Below, piece after piece: positions 34,184-42,765 of a stretch of 64,000 nt of DNA. The translations under genes were made by a program, and so were the position numbers. Source of the DNA: Mycobacterium cookii (lineage in GTDB: Bacteria > Actinomycetota > Actinomycetes > Mycobacteriales > Mycobacteriaceae). The notes below the pieces were generated by a model. It ran no database searches. It was not told the DNA's origin and saw nothing but the letters and a program-made list of their open reading frames with translations. The DNA is taken from the NCBI RefSeq assembly GCF_010727945.1, contig NZ_AP022569.1, positions 4,960,001 to 5,024,000 on the forward strand. The letters run 5' to 3'. Numbering within the stretch: position 1 is the first letter of the stretch; each line of letters starts with the position of its first letter.

Positions 34184-35177
34184 CCGTGACGACGACCTTC
34201 CCCTTGGCCCGTCCCGACTCGACGTAGGCCATCGCGGCATTGGTCTCCGCGAACGGGAACACCTTGTCCATGACCGGGCGAATGACGCCGGAGTCGATCA
34301 GTGCGGTGATGTCCTGGAGTTGTTCGCCATTGGCGCGCATGAAGAGGAAGAAGAAGCGGACGCCGAGCCGGCGGGCCTTTCTCCGCGTCCCAAAACTCAG
34401 AAGTCGGAGCGCCAGTCGTACGTACCATGCAGCTCCGATCTCCCCACCGAATACGTGATCGGGCGGTCCGGAAATTGAGATCAGCGTGCCGCCGGGCTTC
34501 AAGACTCGCAGTGACTTCTGCAGTGCCGGAGCGTCCTGACTGTGCAGCACCACGTCGTAGTCATGCAGAATCGTCTCGAAGTCCTGAGTCTTGTAGTCGA
34601 TCACGACGTCGGCACCGAGACTCTTCACCATGTCGAAACTGGTTGAACTGCACGTCGTGGCCACGGTTGCACCCAGATGCTTCGCCAACTGGATCGCGAT
34701 CGTGCCAACCCCACCGGTCCCCGCCTGAATGAATACTTTCTGCCCTGGCTTCACGTCGGCCTGTTCGACGAGCGCCTGCCAGGCGGTCAGGCCAACGAGG
34801 GGAACGGAGGCGCCCTCAGCCATGGTGAGGGCCGTCGGCTTGAACGCCACGTCGCGTTGATTCATCGCGATGAACTCCGCGAACGTGCCGATTCGGTCCT
34901 TGTCCGGGCGCGCGTACACCTCGTCACCGGGCCTGAATTTCTGCACTCGGGGGCCGACCCGCGTCACAACTCCGGCCACGTCGTTGCCCATGATCAGCGG
35001 AAGGCGATAGGGGAGAACCAGTTTGAACTCGCCGTCTCGGATCTTGGCGTCGAGCACGTTCACTCCGGCCGCGTGCACCTCGACGAGCACGTCGTCATCA
35101 CCGACGAGCGGTTCGGGCATCTCGGCCGCCCGAAGGCTGCTCTTCTTCGCATACTTGTCGAGCGTGAATGACTTCAT
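34164..35177 (-). CDS. Zinc-free MDR oxidoreductase (NADPH:quinone reductase-like)
   Basis: From ATG 35177 this gives 337 residues, preferred because AAGG sits nine bases upstream; ATG 35186 is the alternative. GroES-like N-terminal half with HAAGVNVLDAKIRDG and NDVAGVV; the Rossmann motif is AGTGGVGTIAIQLAKHLGA. No Zn-binding Cys cluster is present. It should reduce quinones or enones with NADPH, possibly protecting against reactive intermediates. Operator 3 (35194-35211) lies 16 bp upstream of the start. The gene converges and overlaps with the TetR gene by 20 bp. Confidence 0.87.
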   Translation of the reverse strand: MKSFTLDKYAKKSSLRAAEMPEPLVGDDDVLVEVHAAGVNVLDAKIRDGEFKLVLPYRLPLIMGNDVAGVVTRVGPRVQKFRPGDEVYARPDKDRIGTFAEFIAMNQRDVAFKPTALTMAEGASVPLVGLTAWQALVEQADVKPGQKVFIQAGTGGVGTIAIQLAKHLGATVATTCSSTSFDMVKSLGADVVIDYKTQDFETILHDYDVVLHSQDAPALQKSLRVLKPGGTLISISGPPDHVFGGEIGAAWYVRLALRLLSFGTRRKARRLGVRFFFLFMRANGEQLQDITALIDSGVIRPVMDKVFPFAETNAAMAYVESGRAKGKVVVTVKPNLG

Positions 35178-35193
35178 CAGGCGCATCCTTGGA

Positions 35194-35211
35194 GTAAACC
35201 GTTTGGTGTAC
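35194..35211. promoter_or_regulatory. Island operator 3
   Basis: GTAAACCGTTTGGTGTAC matches the GTAWACC-N4-GGTWTAC pattern except for one base in the right arm. It lies just upstream of the quinone-reductase gene. Confidence 0.7.
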
Positions 35212-35256
35212 TTGAGGACCGTACACTGTGCTCCACGACCTGTAAATCGATCGGTG

Positions 35257-35838
35257 TCACTTTGCCGTGGGCCGCTTACCTCGCGCGGTAGGCCGATTCG
35301 CGGCGATGAGCTCCTCCAAGTGATGGGAGACCTGTTCGAGCGGCTTGGTCGATCGCGCCGCGCGCGAGAGGATGACAGCCCCTTCGACCGCGGCGACTAT
35401 CGTCGTCGAAAGCGACTGTGCCACCGAACGTTCGATTTTCTCGCCGATCAATCGGTCGGTCAATAACTCCTCCCAGGTGGCGAATGCCTTAGCGGCGGCG
35501 GCGGCCGCCTCCGGGGCCTCGTCCCGAGCGCACGCCGCCGCCACGATTGGGCAGCCACCCTCGAAGTTAGAGCTCACCAGGACCTCGCTCCACATCCGGG
35601 CGAATGCGGCGACCGGATCAGGCTCGTCCACGTAGTCGCGCAAGATGGCGGCCATCTCGTCACCTGCGGAACGCGTTGCGGCGGCAACGAGTTCGGCCTT
35701 TCCGCCGGGGAAATTCAGGTAGATCGAACGCCGGGTCACCCCGCTGGTGTCGAGAATCTGCGCGATGCCCGTGCCGGCCACGCCGTGGCGCTGCATCAGG
35801 GTCGCGGTGGCTGAGGTGAGTCGATCGTGTACCCGCAT
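35257..35838 (-). CDS. TetR-family regulator, second of two with shared operators
   Basis: From ATG 35838 this gives 193 residues; a TTG at 35847 lies inside operator 4 and is less likely. The HTH is at about residues 24-44 (GVTRRSIYLNFPGGKAEL). The ligand domain carries NFEGGCPIVAAA, a Cys-containing motif in the same place as in the other island TetR. It is divergent from the second hydrolase operon across operators 4 and 5. Recognition helices of the two TetRs share the RxSIYxNF/RTLYxHF frame, compatible with near-identical operators. Confidence 0.87.
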   Translation of the reverse strand: MRVHDRLTSATATLMQRHGVAGTGIAQILDTSGVTRRSIYLNFPGGKAELVAAATRSAGDEMAAILRDYVDEPDPVAAFARMWSEVLVSSNFEGGCPIVAAACARDEAPEAAAAAAKAFATWEELLTDRLIGEKIERSVAQSLSTTIVAAVEGAVILSRAARSTKPLEQVSHHLEELIAANRPTARGKRPTAK

Positions 35839-35846
35839 GGTTTGCA

Positions 35847-35864
35847 ATATACCAATCGGTTTAC
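35847..35864. promoter_or_regulatory. Island operator 4
   Basis: ATATACCAATCGGTTTAC, nine bases upstream of the second TetR gene's ATG. Same arm pattern as operators 1-3 with one deviating first base. Confidence 0.7.
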
Positions 35865-35881
35865 TATGGTGGCGAATGTCG

Positions 35882-35899
35882 GTACACCAATCGGTATAC
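35882..35899. promoter_or_regulatory. Island operator 5
   Basis: GTACACCAATCGGTATAC lies 35 bp downstream of operator 4 and 55 bp before the second hydrolase ATG. It shares the AATC spacer with operator 4. Confidence 0.72.
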
Positions 35900-35954
35900 C
35901 CAAAACCTCGTCCGCCGCTGGCGCAGCCTGACCCAGTAGCCCGAAAGGCAACAG

Positions 35955-36803
35955 ATGACCACGAAGACGACGACGTGGAAAGACGCTCCGACCCGGACGA
36001 TCAACGTCGACGGCACTCCATTCGCCTACCGCGAACTCGGCACCGGCTCCGGGGTTCCGGTGGTGTTCCTGCACCACCTGATGGCAGTGCTCGACGACTG
36101 GGACCCACGAGTCATCGACGGCTTCGCGGCCCACCATCGCGTGATCGCCTTCGACAACCGCGGTGTCGGTGCAACCGGCTCCAGCGTGCCGCCGACCATC
36201 GAGCAGATGGGTACCGATGCAATAGCCTTCATCCGCGCCATGGGCCTCGACAAAGTCGACCTGCTCGGATTCTCTCTTGGCGGCGGCGTCGCCCAGATGG
36301 TCGCCCTCCAAGCGCCGGAACTGGTGCGGCGCATGATCCTGGCCGGCACCGGTCCCCGCGGCGGCGGCGGCATCGACAAGATGGGCACGATCGTCGGGGG
36401 TGCCTACATCAAAGCTCTGCTCACCCGAAGCGACGCCAGGAACTTCCTGTTCTTCCCGCGCGACGCCGAGGGCAAGCGCGCCGCCGCGGCTTACTTCTCC
36501 CGCCTCAAGGAACGCACCCACGACCGCGACAAGGGCATCTCGATACAGGCCCGAATCGCACAGATCAAGGCCATCCGGCACGCCGGGCTCAGTGAACCCG
36601 ACGACCTGTCGGTCCTCACCATGCCCGCCTTCGTCGCCAACGGCGACCACGACCTCATGGTCGACAGCGCCCACTCAGCCGACATGGCGCGGCGCCTGCC
36701 CAACGCGACGTTGAAGATCTACCCCAACTCCGGACACGGCGGAATCTTCCAGCACCACCAGACCTTCGTGCCCGACGCCCTGCAATTCCTCGCCGCCGAA
36801 TAA
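35955..36803 (+). CDS. Alpha/beta-hydrolase, second island paralog
   Basis: This 282-residue protein is clearly paralogous to the hydrolase at 32.6-33.5 kb. They share [22 protein letters not shown], the nucleophile elbow DLLGFSLGG (S107), ILAGTGP, RLKER, NGDHDLMV with the acid, and H261 in SGHGG. The conserved middle lid (NFLFF, RLKERTHDRDK) suggests the same type of substrate. It heads a plus-strand operon with an old-yellow-enzyme and an SDR, controlled by operators 4 and 5. The acceptor for hydrolysis is not known. Confidence 0.88.
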   Translation: MTTKTTTWKDAPTRTINVDGTPFAYRELGTGSGVPVVFLHHLMAVLDDWDPRVIDGFAAHHRVIAFDNRGVGATGSSVPPTIEQMGTDAIAFIRAMGLDKVDLLGFSLGGGVAQMVALQAPELVRRMILAGTGPRGGGGIDKMGTIVGGAYIKALLTRSDARNFLFFPRDAEGKRAAAAYFSRLKERTHDRDKGISIQARIAQIKAIRHAGLSEPDDLSVLTMPAFVANGDHDLMVDSAHSADMARRLPNATLKIYPNSGHGGIFQHHQTFVPDALQFLAAE

Positions 36804-36817
36804 GAAGGAAGACCACC

Positions 36818-38062
36818 ATGACCTCGCTGCACGAACCGCTGACCCTGCCCTGCGGCCAGGTGTTGCCCAACCGGATCATGAAAGCCGCGCTGAGCGAAGC
36901 GCTGGCCGACAAGACGAACGCCCCCGACGAACGTCTCGAGCGGCTGTACACCAGCTGGAGCGAGGGTGGCTACGGGTTGGTCATCACTGGCAACGTGATG
37001 GTCGATCGCACGCAACTCGGCGAGCCGGGCAACGTGGTGATCGAGGACGAGCGCGACCTCGACGCGCTGTCGCGCTGGGCTAAGGCCACCAAGGACGGTG
37101 GCATCCCGATCTGGGTCCAGCTGAATCATCCTGGGCGCCAATCCAACCCGCTGGCGCTCGGGCACAAGCCGGTGGCCCCGAGTGCGATCCCGTTGAACCT
37201 GCCGGGTTCGCCGACGCCTCGCGAGCTGACGTCGGTCGAGATCGAAGACATCATCGAGCGGTTCGCGACGGCTGCCGCGGTATGCGAGGCGGCGGGTTTC
37301 GACGGCGTGCAGATTCACGGCGCGCACGGCTACCTGGTCGCGCAGTTCCTGTCACCGCTGTCTAATCAGCGCCACGACGAGTGGGGCGGTGACCCCGAGC
37401 GGCGGATGCGGTTCCTGATCGAGGTGGTGCGCCGCATCCGGTCCCGTGTCTCGCCCGCATTCGCGTTGGGGCTCAAGCTAAATTCGGCAGACTTCCAGCG
37501 CGGCGGCTTCACCGAGGACGAGTCCCGCGGCGTGCTCGCGGCGCTCGCCGGGGAATGTCTCGACCTGATCGAGGTGAGCGGCGGAAGCTACGAGGCGCCC
37601 GCCATGATGGGTAAGGCGGCTGACAGCACCAGGGCCCGCGAGGCGTACTTCCTCGAATACGCCCGCACGGTGCGCGGCGTCGTCGGTGACGTCCCGCTCG
37701 CGGTCACCGGAGGCTTCCGGTCCCGCGCCGGCATGGAGGACGCAGTGAGCAACGGCGAGTGCGACGTCATCGGGCTCGGTCGACCCACGGCGACGACCAC
37801 CGATGCGGCTACGGCAATTCTGACCGGACGAACGGACACGCTCAAGGTTCACCAGATTCGGGCGGGTATGCGTCGTGTCCTCGGCAGATTCGTTGACCTC
37901 AAATCACTCGACGGGATCCTCGAACTCAGCTGGCACGCCGATCAATTGCACCGCGTCGGCGCCGGGCTCGCCCCAGACCTCAACAGAGGCCGGATCGCCA
38001 CCACGGTGGCGATGGTGCGCCGCAACGGCGCCACCTCCTTCGGCCGCAAGCGCGGGCTGTAG
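36818..38062 (+). CDS. Old-yellow-enzyme family NADH:flavin oxidoreductase
   Basis: This 414-residue FMN-dependent TIM barrel has the substrate/flavin signature FDGVQIHGAHGYLVAQFLSP with the paired His. Also present are QLNHPGRQSNP, QRHDEWGG and AVTGGFRS near the phosphate-binding site. It should reduce activated C=C bonds or related electrophiles with NAD(P)H. It lies 14 bp after the hydrolase gene and two bases before the SDR gene. The set hydrolase + ene-reductase + SDR could process an unsaturated ester or lactone in sequence (inference). Confidence 0.9.
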   Translation: MTSLHEPLTLPCGQVLPNRIMKAALSEALADKTNAPDERLERLYTSWSEGGYGLVITGNVMVDRTQLGEPGNVVIEDERDLDALSRWAKATKDGGIPIWVQLNHPGRQSNPLALGHKPVAPSAIPLNLPGSPTPRELTSVEIEDIIERFATAAAVCEAAGFDGVQIHGAHGYLVAQFLSPLSNQRHDEWGGDPERRMRFLIEVVRRIRSRVSPAFALGLKLNSADFQRGGFTEDESRGVLAALAGECLDLIEVSGGSYEAPAMMGKAADSTRAREAYFLEYARTVRGVVGDVPLAVTGGFRSRAGMEDAVSNGECDVIGLGRPTATTTDAATAILTGRTDTLKVHQIRAGMRRVLGRFVDLKSLDGILELSWHADQLHRVGAGLAPDLNRGRIATTVAMVRRNGATSFGRKRGL

Positions 38063-38064
38063 CG

Positions 38065-38940
38065 ATGACACCGAAGCTGCCTCGTTCCAAGCGATACCCG
38101 TTGTCGGGCAAGGTCGTTCTGATTACTGGTGCCGGCCGCGGGCTGGGAGCGGCCACCGCGTCGACACTTGCCGACCGCGGTGCGAAGGTGGTGATCGCCG
38201 ACATCGATCTCGCCTCGGCACAGCAGGTCGCCGAGACATTGCCGGGCGGCCGCGGCCTTGCGGTCGAGTGCGACGTCACGCGGCTCGAGTCGGTCCAGGA
38301 AGCCGTCCGGAAGACGCACGACGTATTCGGCGGAATCGACGTCGTGATCGCCAACGCCGGAATCCTCGGACGCGGTGGCACCATGCGAACGCTGCCGCCC
38401 GCCGAGGTGAACCAGGTGATGTCCGTCAACGTCGCCGGGGTCGTCAACACGGTGTCGGCGACGCTCGAGTCCATCATCAGCAGTCGGGGTCAGGTCGTCC
38501 TGGTGAGCTCGGTCTTCGCCTTCATCAACGGCGCAGGCGCGATTCCCTACGCGATGAGCAAGGCCGCCGTCGAGCAACTCGGACGCGGTCTAGGCGTCGA
38601 GCTGGCGCGGCACGGCGCATCGTCGATGACGGCCTACTTCTCCCTCATCGAGACCGACATGATCCACCAGGGCATCGACGCCAATCCCCATGTGCAGGCG
38701 CTGCTCTCGGCCATGCCGAAGTTCATCCTCAAGCGCATTGCACCGCATACCGCCGCAGCCGCGATCGCCGACGGGATCGAGAGTAGGAAGCGCGCGGTCC
38801 TGGTCCCAGGCCGCTGGCGGCCAGTGGCGGCGTTGCGCGGGATCGCCGGACCTGCCACGGATGCCACACTCACCCGCAACGAGAACGTGCGACATGCGCT
38901 GGCGCAACTTGAAGACGCTGGCCGCCTCGATGTGAACTAG
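38065..38940 (+). CDS. Short-chain dehydrogenase/reductase
   Basis: This 291-residue classical SDR has TGAGRGLG (21-28), NAG at 97-99, S148/S149 and Y162/K166 in PYAMSKAAV. The C-terminal 40 residues (KRAVLVPGRWRPVAALRGIAG) form a basic, partly hydrophobic extension seen in SDRs that act on lipid-like substrates. It is the third gene of the operon behind the second hydrolase. It converges with a TetR gene three bases beyond. Confidence 0.88.
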   Translation: MTPKLPRSKRYPLSGKVVLITGAGRGLGAATASTLADRGAKVVIADIDLASAQQVAETLPGGRGLAVECDVTRLESVQEAVRKTHDVFGGIDVVIANAGILGRGGTMRTLPPAEVNQVMSVNVAGVVNTVSATLESIISSRGQVVLVSSVFAFINGAGAIPYAMSKAAVEQLGRGLGVELARHGASSMTAYFSLIETDMIHQGIDANPHVQALLSAMPKFILKRIAPHTAAAAIADGIESRKRAVLVPGRWRPVAALRGIAGPATDATLTRNENVRHALAQLEDAGRLDVN

Positions 38941-38943
38941 CGG

Positions 38944-39651
38944 TTATGAAGCGGCCTGGACGGCCGCCGCATGAGAAGCGGCGGCCGACCGTGCATCGTC
39001 ACCCAACCCGACGACGAGGTTGATCATCATCGGTTGCAGGACCTGCCGAACGGGATCGTCGAACTGCGCCAGGTGATCTCCGAGTTCCAGCGTGACGAAG
39101 CCATGGACGGTGCTCCACAACTGGGCAGCGATCACCTCGGGGTCCTCGCCGGCGCGAATGCGACCACTGTCCACCAGCCGGGTGCAGGCTTGTATCAGGT
39201 GGGCGTAGGCCTTTTGGAAATTGTCGGCGCGGCTGCGACCGGCGGACTCGGCGGTTTGCAGCGGTCGATAGCTGCCGCGGGTGGACAGTCCGAACATCAG
39301 ATCGTAGAGGTGTGGATTGGCCTGAGCGAACCGGCGAGACGCCAACGCCATCGCGAAGAGCGCGGTGACGGGATCTTCTCCGGCGGGTGCATCGAGGAAG
39401 GCCTCACCCAGGTCCCGAAATCCCCGGTCGACGACGGCGTTGATCAATTCGGGCAGCCCGCCGAGGTGGTGGTACACCGCGATCGTGGATAGGCCGGCGG
39501 CCTCGGCGACCGACCGCGCCTTGATCTCGCCGGGGCCCTTTTCGGCCAGCAGCGCGATCGCTGCTGCCACAAGCTGAGTGACTGCTTGATCACGATCCAG
39601 CCGTGCGCCCGACTCCTTCTTCACGGGTTTGGGCTTCACGGGTTTGGGCAT
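38944..39651 (-). CDS. TetR-family regulator with Lys/Pro-rich N-terminus
   Basis: From ATG 39651 this gives 235 residues. It begins MPKPVKPKPVKKESG, an unusual basic tail, then the HTH at about residues 45-65 (GLSTIAVYHHLGGLPEL). The ligand domain is of the TetR C-13 type (LASRRFAQANPHLYDLMFG). It is the last gene of a minus-strand run behind a GMC oxidase, acyl-CoA ligase, hydrolase and crotonase, 34 bp after the oxidase stop, and so is probably co-transcribed with the genes it regulates. Confidence 0.85.
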   Translation of the reverse strand: MPKPVKPKPVKKESGARLDRDQAVTQLVAAAIALLAEKGPGEIKARSVAEAAGLSTIAVYHHLGGLPELINAVVDRGFRDLGEAFLDAPAGEDPVTALFAMALASRRFAQANPHLYDLMFGLSTRGSYRPLQTAESAGRSRADNFQKAYAHLIQACTRLVDSGRIRAGEDPEVIAAQLWSTVHGFVTLELGDHLAQFDDPVRQVLQPMMINLVVGLGDDARSAAASHAAAVQAAS

Positions 39652-39685
39652 TGCAGCCACACACCTCCTGTTCGGGGGGCCTCGA

Positions 39686-41305
39686 TCAACGACGCGCGTC
39701 GGCGTTACCAGCATCTGCCGTTGCAGGGATCTGAGCCATCGCGTACTCGGCGAGGGCGGTGATGGTCAGTGCTGGGTTGACGCCGGGATTGGCCGGTATC
39801 GCCGAGCCGTCACAGACGAGCATGTTGTGGTAGCCGAAGACGTGCAGATTCTTGTCGATAACACCGCTGACGGGGTCGCCGCCGATGACGGCACCGCCGA
39901 GCAGGTGCGCGGTGGAGGGAATGTTGCCAAGCGCCTCCAGCACGTTGCTCTGGGCGATGCCCCCGGTGCGATCGGCCAGCCAGCGGGCCGCCTGATTGCC
40001 CATGTCGATGTAGGTGGGATTCGGGTTGTCAGCGTTCTGTTGGGTGGACAGTTTATAGCCGTGTCCCCACCGGCGCTTGCGGGCGCGGAAGGTGATCGCG
40101 TTGTCGCGCGACTGCATCACCAGCAGCATCACCATGCGTCGGCTCCAGCCCACCGGCCATAGTGTCTTGAGCCAGCGCAGCGGGTGCCGCACGATCTCGG
40201 CGATCCACTTCAGCGGCCGCGTCACTCGGGTGCCGTCGCCGACCAGCACGGTGTAAAGCAGGCTCAGCATGTCGGCGTTGGGTCCGTAGGTGAGCATTTC
40301 GACGTGGGTGTCGGGGTCGACGTGCACGCTGCTGCTGGCGGTGACGTCGCGCCAGCTGCCGCGGTCTTCGGGCAGCAGAACGGTCAACACGGATTCGCTG
40401 TTGGTGCGCACCAATTCACCCAGCCGATCACTGATCCGCGGCAGCGAACCACCGTGTTTGCAGCTGGCCAGCAGTTCATTGGTGCCGAGTGCTCCGGCCG
40501 CGAAGATCACCCCGCGGGTCGTGTAGCTCTGCAGCTCGCGTCGTCGTCTGGGCCCGGGGTGTTCGGTGGTAACGCGATAGCCGTCGCTGCCGTCGGGATT
40601 GCCCAGCGGGACGACGTCGATCACCTGGTGTTCTGGCAGGATCTGCACGCCGCGCTTCTCGGCAAACCACAGGTAGTTCTTGGTCAGTGAGTTCACCGCC
40701 CCGACGCGGCAACCCACCATGCAGGCACCGCAGCGAGTACAGCCGGTGCGGTCGGGGCCTTCGCCGCCGAAGTAGGGGTCGGGCACGGTTTTGCCAGGTT
40801 CGCCGAAGAACACACCGGTGGGTGCGCGGCTGACGGTGTCCTGTGTGCCGAAGTGCTCACCCATCTCCCGGATCCATTGCTGGTGAACGGAATCGAACGG
40901 GACCGGGGCCGCGCCGAGCATCTGCTCGGCGGTGTCGTAGTGCGGCGCCAACAGTTGCTCCCACGGTCCAAGACCGCTCCATTGGGCGCCTTCGAAGAAT
41001 TCTTTTTTGGCGCGATAGAGCACACCGCCGTAGACCAGGCTGCCGCCGCCGACGCCGCTCTGTGAGGGAAAGAAGACGTGCCGAAACGCCGACGTGCGCA
41101 TGATCCCCAGCTTGCCCAGTCGGGGCGCCCAGGTGTACTTGTCGGATTGCCAGGCCGAGGTGGGGAGGTCCGTGGGCTCGTAGCGGCGGCCGCGTTCGAG
41201 GACTCCAACGCGAAAGCCCTTCTCCGAGAGACGTAATGCGGAGACACTTCCCCCAAAGCCCGATCCGATGATCAACCAGTCGTAGTCGAAATCGGTGGTG
41301 CTCAC
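39686..41305 (-). CDS. GMC-type FAD oxidoreductase, cholesterol-oxidase-like
   Basis: This 539-residue flavoprotein starts at GTG 41305, which overlaps the ligase stop (GTGA). FAD motif is GSGFGG (14-19). SQSGVGGGSLVYGGVL and the C-terminal HLLGGAVIGGDP plus NPGVNPALTITALAE are the GMC/ChoD signatures. A four-Cys run C189-x2-C192-x2-C195-x3-C199 (GCTRCGACMVGC) is present, as in ChoD relatives. It should oxidise a sterol-like or other secondary alcohol. Linked ligase, hydrolase and crotonase suggest a lipid side-chain or steroid-type pathway, which is inference. Confidence 0.85.
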   Translation of the reverse strand: MSTTDFDYDWLIIGSGFGGSVSALRLSEKGFRVGVLERGRRYEPTDLPTSAWQSDKYTWAPRLGKLGIMRTSAFRHVFFPSQSGVGGGSLVYGGVLYRAKKEFFEGAQWSGLGPWEQLLAPHYDTAEQMLGAAPVPFDSVHQQWIREMGEHFGTQDTVSRAPTGVFFGEPGKTVPDPYFGGEGPDRTGCTRCGACMVGCRVGAVNSLTKNYLWFAEKRGVQILPEHQVIDVVPLGNPDGSDGYRVTTEHPGPRRRRELQSYTTRGVIFAAGALGTNELLASCKHGGSLPRISDRLGELVRTNSESVLTVLLPEDRGSWRDVTASSSVHVDPDTHVEMLTYGPNADMLSLLYTVLVGDGTRVTRPLKWIAEIVRHPLRWLKTLWPVGWSRRMVMLLVMQSRDNAITFRARKRRWGHGYKLSTQQNADNPNPTYIDMGNQAARWLADRTGGIAQSNVLEALGNIPSTAHLLGGAVIGGDPVSGVIDKNLHVFGYHNMLVCDGSAIPANPGVNPALTITALAEYAMAQIPATADAGNADARR

Positions 41306-42765
41306 GTCGGCTCGCTGGAGTGGGCTGCGCGCAACGGGCCCTTGTCGGTCTTGCCGACGGGGTTCTTGGGGATGGCGTCGACCACGATGATCGACGTGGG
41401 CCGCTTGTAGCCGGCAAGCTTGCGGACGCAGAGTGCTTGCAAGGCTTGGGAATCGATGGCGGCTCCCGGTCGCGGGGCGACGTAGGCCACCACGATCTCG
41501 CCCCACTTCTCGTCGGGCGCTCCGATGACCGCGGCCTCGAGCACCGTCGGGTCGGCGGCCAGGACGTCCTCGATCTCGCGGGGGTAGATGTTCTCCCCGC
41601 CGCGGATGATCATGTCCTTGGAGCGGCCGGCCAGACTCAGATAGCCGTCGGCATCACGGTGACCGATGTCGCCGGTGTGCAGCCAGCCGTCGACGATGGT
41701 GCGGGCGGTATCTTGCGGGCGGCCCAGATAGCCGCGCATGAGGTTGGGCCCGGCGATGAGCACCTCACCATCGACGCCGATGGGCACCTCGGCGCCGGAC
41801 TCGTCGACGATCCGGATCCGCTGACCGGGGAAGGGCTTGCCCACCGTTCCGGCGCGTGGATCCTCGATGGGGTTGATGGTGGAGGCGCAGGTGCCTTCGG
41901 AGAGTCCGTAGCCCTCGATGAGCGGAAACCCGTAGCGGGTTTCGAAGCGGCTCAACAACTCTGAGGACGCGGGTGCGGCGCCGCAGATCGCAAACCGCAG
42001 CGACGAGGTGTCGGGGGTGACGTTGACCGGCAAGGCGGCGAGCATGGTGTAAATAGTCGGCACCGCGCTGAAATAGGTGGGCCGCTCGCGTTCGACGACA
42101 TCGAAAAAGGTGCGGGGGTCGAAACGGTCGGCGATGACGACGCTGGCGCCGGCCAGTAGCGGCGTGACGATGCTGACCACGATGCCGTTGACGTGAAACA
42201 GTGGCAGAATCAGCAGGCACCGGTCGGCCGGTCCGATCTGCAGAGCCTGGCGGCCCATGTCGGCCATCGCGTCCAGGTTGGCGTGGTCGAGCATGACGCC
42301 CTTGGGTGTGCCGGTGGTACCGCTGGTGTAGATCAGCAGCGCCAGCGCCGAGGGATCATCGTGTGGTGGTTGAACGGGGCCCACCGGGTGGCTGGCCAGC
42401 TGCGCGACGGTCAGGGTGAGTACATCGTTGGTGGCCGTGGCGTCTTCGTCGTCGGTCACGAGTAGGCGTGCCCCGGAGTCGGCGAGTTGTCGGGTGACCT
42501 CCTCGCCGGTGAGGCTCGGGTTGACCGGTGTGACCGCGGCACCCAGGCGCCAGGCCGCGAACAGCAGGACCACGAACTCGACGCGATTGCGCAGCTTGAC
42601 CGCCACCACGTCACTGACGCCGATCCCGTTGTCGTGCAACAGCTGTGCAGCCGTATCCACCCGTTCGAGGAGTTGTCCGTTGCTCAGTGCTTGACGAGCA
42701 TCGGCGACGGCCGGGCCGTGGGGATCGTCCTCGGCGCGACGATCGGCCAGCGACGAGAGCTTCAC
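41302..42765 (-). CDS. Acyl-CoA synthetase / AMP-dependent ligase (FadD-type)
   Basis: This 487-residue adenylating enzyme has the P-loop YTSGTTGTPKG (146-156), the GYGLSEG motif, DGWLHTGDIG and RGGENIYPREIE. The catalytic Lys lies in KNPVGKTDKG near the C-terminus. It should activate a carboxylic acid as the acyl-CoA. The ATG overlaps the stop of the hydrolase gene by one base and its stop overlaps the oxidase start, so the genes are tightly coupled. The length is short-to-medium for FadD proteins, which fits aromatic or medium acids as well as fatty acids. Confidence 0.9.
   Translation of the reverse strand: MKLSSLADRRAEDDPHGPAVADARQALSNGQLLERVDTAAQLLHDNGIGVSDVVAVKLRNRVEFVVLLFAAWRLGAAVTPVNPSLTGEEVTRQLADSGARLLVTDDEDATATNDVLTLTVAQLASHPVGPVQPPHDDPSALALLIYTSGTTGTPKGVMLDHANLDAMADMGRQALQIGPADRCLLILPLFHVNGIVVSIVTPLLAGASVVIADRFDPRTFFDVVERERPTYFSAVPTIYTMLAALPVNVTPDTSSLRFAICGAAPASSELLSRFETRYGFPLIEGYGLSEGTCASTINPIEDPRAGTVGKPFPGQRIRIVDESGAEVPIGVDGEVLIAGPNLMRGYLGRPQDTARTIVDGWLHTGDIGHRDADGYLSLAGRSKDMIIRGGENIYPREIEDVLAADPTVLEAAVIGAPDEKWGEIVVAYVAPRPGAAIDSQALQALCVRKLAGYKRPTSIIVVDAIPKNPVGKTDKGPLRAAHSSEPT

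Noticed and set aside
35239..35257. A sixth operator-like sequence GTAAATCGATCGGTGTCAC
   Set aside because: The arms deviate at three or more positions and the site overlaps the 3' end of a TetR gene, so it is not counted in the five-site regulon.
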